From positions 1 through 5,927 of the forward strand of contig DMOO01000235.1 in the NCBI GenBank assembly GCA_003456855.1: a stretch of 5,927 bases of DNA, written 5' to 3'. The position numbers and the translations under genes were made by a program. Origin of the DNA: Sphaerochaeta sp. Its GTDB lineage: Bacteria; Spirochaetota; Spirochaetia; Sphaerochaetales; Sphaerochaetaceae. The notes under the pieces were generated by a model. It did not search any database. It was not told the DNA's origin and worked only from the letters and a program-made list of their open reading frames with translations. This document shows, piece after piece, positions 1-5,232 of this stretch; position 1 is the stretch's first letter; each line of letters begins with the position of its first letter.

Positions 1-270
1 GTGAGCCCGACCTTCACACTTGTTCAGGAGTACGAGGGACGAATCCCGATGTACCACATGGATCTTTACAGGATCACAAGCGAAGAGGATTTCCAGATGA
101 TCGGCGGTGAGGACATGCTCTACAGCGATGGCGTATGTCTTATTGAATGGAGTGAAATCATTAATGATATGCTGCCAAAGGGGACATTGTTCATAGACAT
201 CAAGGTCAATGATGACCAGAGCAGAACAGTATTCCTGAAAGGCGGTTGGACAGATTTGGAGGATTGCTGA
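1..270 (+). CDS. tsaE: TsaE, tRNA t6A-modification ATPase (3' part, start lies outside window)
   Basis: TsaE is the small cytoplasmic ATPase that works with TsaB and TsaD to transfer the threonylcarbamoyl group to A37 of ANN-decoding tRNAs. The 89 visible residues match the second half of the family. They contain SPTFTLVQEYEG, then HMDLYR (the family's H-x-D-x-YR segment), and later CLIEWSE (the usual IEW motif). The N-terminal P-loop (GxxGxGKT) is absent. Full-length family members are about 150 residues, so the gene must begin upstream; the GTG at position 1 is an internal Val codon, not a start. The stop at 268-270 lies 2 nt before the tsaB start, so the two are surely co-transcribed. The family call is secure; only the 5' end is unknown. 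Confidence 0.93.
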   Translation: MSPTFTLVQEYEGRIPMYHMDLYRITSEEDFQMIGGEDMLYSDGVCLIEWSEIINDMLPKGTLFIDIKVNDDQSRTVFLKGGWTDLEDC

Positions 271-272
271 AG

Positions 273-983
273 ATGAACATTCTTGTCAATGACACATCCT
301 CTCAGGCACTTACAGTTGCACTGAAGACAGACTCTTTCTTCGAGTCAAGGACCTCAGAGGGACGCAGCGTCCAGCATTCAGAGCGCCTGATGCCGACTGT
401 CATGGAGCTCTGCTCTGATGCAAAGATCACAACCAAGGACATAGACCTTCTTGCATGCACAAGGGGGCCAGGCTCCTTCACCGGACTGAGAATCGGGATG
501 TCAGCCTTCAAGGGCATGGCATACGCTCTGGACAAGCCACTTGTATCGGTCTCCACCATGGAGGTCCTTGCAAACTGTGTGCCCTACTTTGATGGAGCGG
601 TCGTCACCGTGCTCGATGCAAAGAAGCAGCGCTGGTACCTTGCAGCCTTCGAGAAGAACGGCGCAGAGGCAAACAGGATCATGGCTGACACAGACGGCAC
701 AGAGGCTGACCTGGTCGATGTCCTGAAACCGTACGCGAAGGTCCTTGTAACCGGTCCTGATGCAGAGGCCTTCTCGAAGGTCCTCTCGGAAATGTACAAG
801 GAAGAGAAGATGATAATAGCGGACAAGATCTCCACAAAGGCGGTGTCCACCTCCCTCATTGAATGTGCAGTGAGGAAGTTTGAGAAGGACGGGGCTGATG
901 ACATCGGTCAGGGTCCTGTCTATCTGAGAAAGAGCGATGCGGAGATAGCTCTGGAAGAAAGAATGAAGGAAAGGGGTGAATGA
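273..983 (+). CDS. tsaB: TsaB, t6A-biosynthesis scaffold protein
   Basis: TsaB is a catalytically inactive ASKHA-fold paralogue of TsaD. It dimerises with TsaD and, with TsaE, supports t6A37 formation on tRNA in the cytoplasm. The 236-residue product opens with MNILVNDTSS, the family's ILxxDTS strand. It has HSE at 35-37 followed by LMP, and the diagnostic GPGSFTGLRIG at about 65-75, followed by KGMAYALDKPLVSVSTMEVLA. The end carries PVYLRKSDAE, like the usual P-YLR tail. ATG 273 is chosen over an in-frame TTG at 246: it places the N-terminus on the conserved strand and has a strong GGAGGA Shine-Dalgarno at 258-263, 9 nt upstream. It follows tsaE by 2 nt and overlaps trxB by ATGA. Length is normal for the family. 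Confidence 0.94.
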   Translation: MNILVNDTSSQALTVALKTDSFFESRTSEGRSVQHSERLMPTVMELCSDAKITTKDIDLLACTRGPGSFTGLRIGMSAFKGMAYALDKPLVSVSTMEVLANCVPYFDGAVVTVLDAKKQRWYLAAFEKNGAEANRIMADTDGTEADLVDVLKPYAKVLVTGPDAEAFSKVLSEMYKEEKMIIADKISTKAVSTSLIECAVRKFEKDGADDIGQGPVYLRKSDAEIALEERMKERGE

Positions 984-1921
984 TGGCAGATTCAAAGAAC
1001 TATGAAGTCATAATCGTTGGCGGCGGACCTGCAGGTCTGGCCTGTGGACAGTACAGTGCAAGAGCCGGAAGAAAGACTGTGATAGTTGAGGAGATGGCAC
1101 CTGGCGGACAGGCAATGATCATCGACGAGATCGAGAACTATCCAGGACTCGGAAAGATCTCAGGTTATGAGCTCGCCCAGAAGTTCGAGGAACAGGCAAC
1201 AGGTTTCGGATGTGAGATCACCTATGCCGGAGTCAACTCGATCAAGAGACTCGAGGACGGGACTTTCGAGCTGGATACCATGGACGGCATCTACACCTCC
1301 CCTGTCGTGGTCATCGCAACAGGCGCAAAGCACAGGAACCTTGATGTTCCTGGCGAGCAGGAGATGATCGGACACGGCGTAAGCTACTGTGCAACCTGCG
1401 ACGGACCATTCTTCAGGAACAAGAAGATCCTGGTCTGCGGAGGTGGAGACAGTGCATGTCAGGAGTCGATGTACCTCAGAAAGCTCTCGGATGATGTCAC
1501 AGTCACACACAGACGTGACCGCTTCAGAGCACAGGCTTCCATCGTCAAGGCCATGGAGGAAGCAGGAATCAAGACAAAGATGAACCAGGCAATCCAGTCA
1601 ATCAATTCCGAGAACGGAAAGGTAAAGTCAGTTACATTCAAGGACAAGGCTTCTGGAGAAGTCACAACCGAGGATTACGAAGGTGTATTCGTCTTTGTCG
1701 GAAACATCCCGCAGTCACAGCTTGTGCCGGAGTGTGAAAAGGATGAGGTCGGATTCATCAAGACAGACGAGAGGATGATGACCAGCGTTCCTGGAATCTT
1801 CGCGGTCGGAGATGTCAGGGACACACCTTTCAGACAGATTGTCACTGCAGCTGCAGACGGTGCAATCGCCGCACATTATGCAAGCGAATACATCGACGAG
1901 AGGAACAACAACAAGTATTGA
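980..1921 (+). CDS. trxB: Thioredoxin reductase (NADPH, FAD flavoprotein)
   Basis: This enzyme transfers electrons from NADPH through FAD and a redox-active disulfide to thioredoxin in the cytoplasm. The 313-residue product is close to the usual low-molecular-weight bacterial TrxB (about 310-320). Visible motifs, in order: FAD dinucleotide fold GGGPAGLACGQYSARAG (14-30); PGGQ (41-44); ATG motif (113-115); active-site CATC with Cys137 and Cys140; NADPH-binding GGGDSA (154-159); HRRDRFRA (177-184), basic residues typical of NADPH specificity; and the C-terminal FAD motif GIFAVGDVR (272-280). All key residues are present. The start overlaps the tsaB stop as ATGA. ATG 983 immediately follows and is an equally plausible start, one residue shorter. 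AGGAAAGGGG at 967-976 serves as ribosome site. It is the last gene of the group, ending before the 1946-1976 terminator. Confidence 0.97.
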   Translation: MMADSKNYEVIIVGGGPAGLACGQYSARAGRKTVIVEEMAPGGQAMIIDEIENYPGLGKISGYELAQKFEEQATGFGCEITYAGVNSIKRLEDGTFELDTMDGIYTSPVVVIATGAKHRNLDVPGEQEMIGHGVSYCATCDGPFFRNKKILVCGGGDSACQESMYLRKLSDDVTVTHRRDRFRAQASIVKAMEEAGIKTKMNQAIQSINSENGKVKSVTFKDKASGEVTTEDYEGVFVFVGNIPQSQLVPECEKDEVGFIKTDERMMTSVPGIFAVGDVRDTPFRQIVTAAADGAIAAHYASEYIDERNNNKY

Positions 1922-1922
1922 T

Positions 1923-1946
1923 TTAGTTACTAAACTAATTTTAGTA
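1923..1946. repeat. Two overlapping AT-rich inverted repeats after trxB
   Basis: Immediately after the trxB stop is a perfect 16-base dyad, TTAGTTACTAAACTAA (1923-1938; 6-bp arms, 4-nt centre). It overlaps a second perfect dyad, TACTAAA-CTAAT-TTTAGTA (1928-1946; 7-bp arms, 5-nt centre). As RNA the two hairpins exclude each other. As DNA either could be a repressor operator lying about 40 bases upstream of the proposed glgA -35 box. The role is unknown; the symmetry is read directly from the sequence. Confidence 0.5.
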
Positions 1947-1976
1947 GGTCCAGATGCCAGTCTGGACCTTTTTTTT
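1946..1976 (+). terminator. Intrinsic terminator of the tsaE-tsaB-trxB unit
   Basis: A perfect 9-bp stem (AGGTCCAGA 1946-1954 with TCTGGACCT 1961-1969) encloses a 6-nt loop and runs into eight consecutive T (1969-1976). This is a textbook rho-independent terminator 24 nt after the trxB stop. It separates the trxB transcript from glgA, so glgA needs its own promoter. Confidence 0.94.
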
Positions 1977-1979
1977 GCA

Positions 1980-2008
1980 TTCTCAACCACATTTTTATAG
2001 TGTATTAT
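1980..2008 (+). promoter_or_regulatory. Probable sigma-70-type promoter of glgA-glgC
   Basis: A -35-like TTCTCA (1980-1985; 4 of 6 consensus positions) and a -10-like TATTAT (2003-2008; 5 of 6) are separated by 17 bases. The -35 begins 4 bases after the terminator T-tract. Only 6 bases separate the -10 from ATG 2015, so transcription would begin at or next to the start codon. An alternative -10, TATAGT at 1996-2001, would give a leader of about 7 nt. No Shine-Dalgarno is visible in either case. Confidence 0.5.
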
Positions 2009-2014
2009 ATAAAT

Positions 2015-3469
2015 ATGAACATACTGATGATTTCGAGCGAGGCTGTACCCTTCTCCAAGTCTGGCGGACTTGCGGATGTGGTCGGTGCGCTCACCCCGGC
2101 ATTGATAGAGGCTGGCAATGATGCCCGCATAATAGTCCCATCATACAACACCAAGTTCGAGGACTCCGGTGATTTTGTATGCCCTCTTGAAATCGAGATG
2201 CTCGATGGTCTTGAGCATGTCGAGATCAGACAGAAGATGGTTGGAAAGACCATCTACTATTTCGTCTGCCACACAGTCTTCAACGACAGAATAGGCATCT
2301 ATGGGGACACGAGCTTCACACCATACAGCGACAACTTCTTCAGGTTCGCCCTGCTCTGCAAGGCCTCACTTCAGCTTTGCGAGACCCTAGGCTGGAAGCC
2401 GGACATCCTCCACTGCCACGACTGGACCGCAGGTCTTGCACCATACTTTCTGAAGGTCAACCGCGGACAGTTCTTCATGGGCACTGAGACCGTCTTCACA
2501 ATCCACAACCTGGCCTACCAGGGAACGTTCCCAAGGATGGATTTCCTCTTTGCCAACGTCAAACCTGATGAGCAGCTGTTCTCCAACGGACAGGTGAACA
2601 TGCTCCAGGCGGGACTGGTATTCAGCGACTACATCACAACGGTCAGCCCGACCTATGCAAAGGAGATCCAGACCCCTGAGCAGGGTTGCGGCCTTGATGG
2701 AATCCTTGTTAGAAGGAAGAGCAAGCTCAAGGGAATCGTCAACGGAATAGACGTCAACGAGTGGAACCCTCAGAAGGACGAGCTGATCCCTCACCACTTC
2801 AGCATCAAGAAGATGGAGGGAAAGGCAAAGCTCAAGAAGGAGATCCAGACCCAGTTCGGGCTTCCAGTCAGAGATGATGTTCCTCTGTTTGCAATGATAA
2901 GCAGACTTGCAGCCCAGAAGGGCTTTGACACCGTCATCGCCTGCCTTGAGAGGATCCTGTCCGACATGGACGTCCAGTTCATAATAATCGGAACCGGAGA
3001 CAAGACTCTCGAGAACGCTTTGAAGGACATGGCACAGAGACACGAGAACCTCTCGGTGAACATTCTGTTCTCAAACAAGGCAGCCCACCTGGTGGAGGCA
3101 GGAAGCGATTTCTTCCTGATGCCAAGCCGATATGAACCATGCGGACTCAACCAACTCTATTCACTGCGCTATGGAACGATCCCTATCGCACATAGGACCG
3201 GTGGTCTTGCTGACACCATCATAGATGTCGACGAGTACCCGAAGGAAGGTACAGGACTCCTGTTTGATGACCTCACCCCGGATGAGATCTACAAGCACAT
3301 AAGAAGAGCCACTGAGTTGTATCACCGCTCAGAAGGGAACGATACAATGGAGAAGATTCGTGCCAGAGCCATGGACCAGGATTTCTCATGGTCCTCATCC
3401 GCGGACGAATACATCAATGTATACAGAAAGTTAATTGAAAAAGGTAATAAAATAGGAGAGATGAAATGA
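2015..3469 (+). CDS. glgA: Glycogen synthase (ADP-glucose-dependent, GT5 family)
   Basis: GlgA transfers glucose from ADP-glucose to the non-reducing end of alpha-1,4-glucan in the cytoplasm. The product is 484 residues, close to the E. coli enzyme (477). The N-terminal Rossmann domain starts MNILMISSEAVPFSKSGGL, with the ADP-glucose-binding K-x-G-G-L lysine at residue 15, its usual place. Further motifs: HDW (135-137), IHNLAYQG (163-170), NGIDVNEWNP linking to the second domain, SRLAAQKGFD, and PSRYEPCGL with the conserved catalytic-site Glu374, followed by RTGGLADTI. No key residue is missing. ATG 2015 is preferred to the in-frame GTG 2000, because family proteins begin at this Met and GTG 2000 would lie inside the promoter region. 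No ribosome-binding site precedes it, unlike the operon-internal genes here. Its stop overlaps the glgC start (ATGA). Confidence 0.97.
   Translation: MNILMISSEAVPFSKSGGLADVVGALTPALIEAGNDARIIVPSYNTKFEDSGDFVCPLEIEMLDGLEHVEIRQKMVGKTIYYFVCHTVFNDRIGIYGDTSFTPYSDNFFRFALLCKASLQLCETLGWKPDILHCHDWTAGLAPYFLKVNRGQFFMGTETVFTIHNLAYQGTFPRMDFLFANVKPDEQLFSNGQVNMLQAGLVFSDYITTVSPTYAKEIQTPEQGCGLDGILVRRKSKLKGIVNGIDVNEWNPQKDELIPHHFSIKKMEGKAKLKKEIQTQFGLPVRDDVPLFAMISRLAAQKGFDTVIACLERILSDMDVQFIIIGTGDKTLENALKDMAQRHENLSVNILFSNKAAHLVEAGSDFFLMPSRYEPCGLNQLYSLRYGTIPIAHRTGGLADTIIDVDEYPKEGTGLLFDDLTPDEIYKHIRRATELYHRSEGNDTMEKIRARAMDQDFSWSSSADEYINVYRKLIEKGNKIGEMK
3454..3460 (+). promoter_or_regulatory. Shine-Dalgarno site of glgC, within the end of glgA
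   Basis: AGGAGAG lies 5 nt before ATG 3466, inside the last codons of glgA. Together with the ATGA stop/start overlap it fixes the glgC start and suggests translational coupling. The surroundings (roughly 3428-3500) are notably A/T-rich compared with the rest of both genes. Confidence 0.85.
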
Positions 3470-4764
3470 GCAGTAAACCAAAAGTTGTTGCTATTATTCT
3501 TGGAGGCGGAAAAGGAACAAGACTGTTCCCTTTGACAGCCGACAGAGCAAAACCGGCAGTTCCATTTGCAGGAAAGTACAGATTGGTTGATATCCCGATC
3601 TCAAACTGCATCAACAGCGGATACAAGAAGATCTATCTTCTGACACAGTTCAATTCCGCTTCACTTCACAACCACATAGCCAGCACCTATGTGTTCGACC
3701 AGTTCAGCAGTGGCTTCGTACAGATTCTCTCAGCTGAGCAGACCTACCACAGCGAGTCCTGGTATCAGGGAACGGCTGATGCTGTCAGAAAGAACCTCAA
3801 GCACTTCCATGACCAGGATGCTGACTACTATCTGATCCTCAGCGGCGACCAGCTGTACAGGATGGACTTCTCCAAGATGCTCCAGAGACACATCGACTCA
3901 GGTGCAGAGCTCACTGTTGCAGCAAAGCCGATCTCCCGTTCAGAGGCAACAGGCCTTGGAATCATGAAGACAAACTCAAAGGGAATGATCACACAGTTCC
4001 TCGAGAAGCCGGCTCCAGATCGCGACATCACAGACTACAAGGTCAATGCAAAGTATCTGAAGGCCTCTCTTGATGAGGATGTCAACTCATCCAACGAGTA
4101 TCTTGCATCCATGGGAATCTACATCTTCTCAGCCAAGACAATGGAAGATGCACTGGACAATGACAAGACAGACTTCGGAAAGGAGGTCATCCCTTCACTG
4201 ACAAAGACCCATCCGGTTGCATCCTACCTCTTCAACGGATTCTGGGAGGACATCGGAACAATCAAGGCCTTCTACGAGACGAACCTCGATCTTGCAAGCA
4301 TCAATCCGAAGTTCAACTTCTATGATGAGAAGATGCCTATCTACACCCACAGAAGACATCTCCCGGCAACTAAGATCAACCATTGTTCAATCACAAGCTC
4401 CCTTACATCAGAGGGCTCGATCATCACAAATGCCTCGATTCTGAACTCAATCATCGGTGTACGTACCATCATTGAGACAGGTGCATCACTTGATGGAGTC
4501 TACTGCATGGGTGCAACGAAGTACGAGACACCTAAGGACAAGGAGGCCAACGCAGCAGCTGGAATCCCGAACCTTGGAATCGGCAGAGGTACAATGATCA
4601 AGAAGGCAATCATCGACATGAACGCCAGAATCGGAGACAACTGCAGAATCGGAATCGACAGTGACATCCAGAGAAATGATGGAGACTATGATGGATATTC
4701 AATCCATGATGGAATCATCGTCATCCACAAGGGAACGGTCATCCCAACAGGAACAAGACTGTAA
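3466..4764 (+). CDS. glgC: Glucose-1-phosphate adenylyltransferase (ADP-glucose pyrophosphorylase)
   Basis: GlgC makes ADP-glucose and pyrophosphate from ATP and glucose-1-phosphate, the regulated first step of glycogen synthesis; it normally acts as a cytoplasmic tetramer. The 432-residue product has the nucleotidyltransferase domain first: GGGKGTRLFPLT from residue 13, RAKPAVPFAGKYR, WYQGTADAVR, SGDQLYRMDF with catalytic-type Asp128, FLEKP with glucose-1-phosphate-binding-type Lys181, and FWEDIGTIKAFYETN. From about residue 300 it becomes a left-handed beta-helix-like domain (SIITNASILNSIIG, GIGRGTMIKKAIIDMNARIG). The style resembles cyanobacterial/plant enzymes more than the E. coli one. 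The segment that usually reads IIDKNARIG has Met385 in place of the Lys, while the later HKGTVIP lysine (Lys422) is kept. It is the second gene of the glgA-glgC operon, with a good Shine-Dalgarno. Confidence 0.97.
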   Translation: MSSKPKVVAIILGGGKGTRLFPLTADRAKPAVPFAGKYRLVDIPISNCINSGYKKIYLLTQFNSASLHNHIASTYVFDQFSSGFVQILSAEQTYHSESWYQGTADAVRKNLKHFHDQDADYYLILSGDQLYRMDFSKMLQRHIDSGAELTVAAKPISRSEATGLGIMKTNSKGMITQFLEKPAPDRDITDYKVNAKYLKASLDEDVNSSNEYLASMGIYIFSAKTMEDALDNDKTDFGKEVIPSLTKTHPVASYLFNGFWEDIGTIKAFYETNLDLASINPKFNFYDEKMPIYTHRRHLPATKINHCSITSSLTSEGSIITNASILNSIIGVRTIIETGASLDGVYCMGATKYETPKDKEANAAAGIPNLGIGRGTMIKKAIIDMNARIGDNCRIGIDSDIQRNDGDYDGYSIHDGIIVIHKGTVIPTGTRL

Positions 4765-4766
4765 AA

Positions 4767-5153
4767 TCAGATTATCACGATCCACGGGAATACAAAGTGG
4801 ACCAAAGCAACGCCCAAGGTTATGAAACCGAGGGCGTTTCTTTTTTCATTGTTGAACTCGACCACGTCCTCGGCCTTGCCGAAGTTCTTTATCAGAAAGA
4901 TAAGAACCACGACTATGTTTGCAGCGGGAAGAATGTCCCCAATGACCATCGGACCCGGTTCTATCGGGAACAGAACAAGACCAAGGGCGGTCAGGAAGCC
5001 TATTGTGATATAGGTCAGCTGGATTGACTTCTTGGAATTGTAGAAGGTCTTGAGGTTGATCAGGAACAGCATCTCTGTACCGTATTTGTCAACAAGCAGG
5101 AGTCCTGCAGAGATAACAAGATAGACAATCGATAGAAGATAGAACTGAACCAT
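4767..5153 (-). CDS. Small four-helix membrane protein of unknown function
   Basis: I do not recognise this family. The 128-residue product has four hydrophobic stretches at about 3-21, 46-63, 69-88 and 107-127. A polar, Lys/Tyr-containing loop lies at 22-45 and a charged loop at 89-106 (KNFGKAEDVVEFNNEKR). It has no signal-peptidase site, no cysteine and no evident catalytic motif, so it is probably an integral inner-membrane protein. An uninterrupted frame with sensible membrane topology supports it as a gene; plus-strand frames over the same DNA give no such protein. ATG 5151-5153 is the start; no clear Shine-Dalgarno precedes it, but a promoter-like element ends 6 bases upstream. Its stop lies 2 bases from the convergent glgC stop, and the glgC terminator sits inside its 3' third. 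It is divergent from the permease gene. Confidence 0.78.
   Translation of the reverse strand: MVQFYLLSIVYLVISAGLLLVDKYGTEMLFLINLKTFYNSKKSIQLTYITIGFLTALGLVLFPIEPGPMVIGDILPAANIVVVLIFLIKNFGKAEDVVEFNNEKRNALGFITLGVALVHFVFPWIVII
4809..4846 (+). terminator. Intrinsic terminator of glgA-glgC, inside the convergent gene
   Basis: AACGCCC (4809-4815) pairs with GGGCGTT (4832-4838). An inner GGTT/AACC helix (4818-4821 with 4826-4829) closes an ATGA tetraloop, with a 2x2 internal loop between the helices. TCTTTTTT follows (4839-4846). It starts 45 bases after the glgC stop. On the minus strand the same hairpin is followed by GCTTTGGTCC rather than a T-tract, so it should act only on plus-strand transcripts. 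It overlaps codons of the minus-strand membrane protein (about residues 103-114). Confidence 0.88.
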
Positions 5154-5232
5154 GCTTGAATAATAACTTCAGCAAGCTCAATGTTCAAGATTCTGGTTAA
5201 ACATCATCGGTCTTTATGATAATATTGTTATT
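5154..5232. other. Divergent intergenic spacer between membrane protein and permease
   Basis: These 79 bases lie between two divergent start codons and must carry promoters for both. The minus-strand promoter is proposed at 5160-5188. For the permease only a -10-like TATGATAAT (5215-5223) is visible, with no convincing -35 box at 16-18 bases. No RNA gene, repeat or clear operator is seen. Confidence 0.55.
5160..5188 (-). promoter_or_regulatory. Probable promoter of the minus-strand membrane-protein gene
   Basis: Read on the minus strand, TTGAAC (5188-5183) and TATTAT (5165-5160) are separated by 17 bases. They match 4 of 6 and 5 of 6 positions of the sigma-70 consensus. Six bases then lead to the ATG, so the predicted transcript would start at or next to the start codon. 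The geometry is the same as in front of glgA. Confidence 0.5.

Noticed and set aside
246..272. Upstream TTG start for tsaB at 246
   Set aside because: It would add nine residues not seen in the family, overlap tsaE and include the Shine-Dalgarno itself; ATG 273 fits better.
501..995. Long minus-strand open frame opposite tsaB
   Set aside because: It lies wholly against a well-supported gene, has no start context, and its translation shows no recognisable domain; it is a shadow frame.
2000..2014. Upstream GTG start for glgA at 2000
   Set aside because: GlgA proteins begin at the MNILMISSE methionine, and the GTG sits beside the proposed -10 box with no ribosome site before it.
1922..2014. 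Riboswitch or small RNA between trxB and glgA
   Set aside because: The space is fully taken by short dyads, a simple terminator and a promoter; there is no room for a structured aptamer, and any glgA leader would be almost absent.
2387..3043. 218-codon minus-strand open frame opposite glgA
   Set aside because: glgA has conserved motifs throughout this region; the antisense frame is a by-product of its codon bias.
4797..5027. Plus-strand open frames over the minus-strand membrane gene (also 4822-5013)
   Set aside because: They start within the glgC terminator region, have low-complexity polar translations and no ribosome site, and compete with a minus-strand frame that has good membrane topology.
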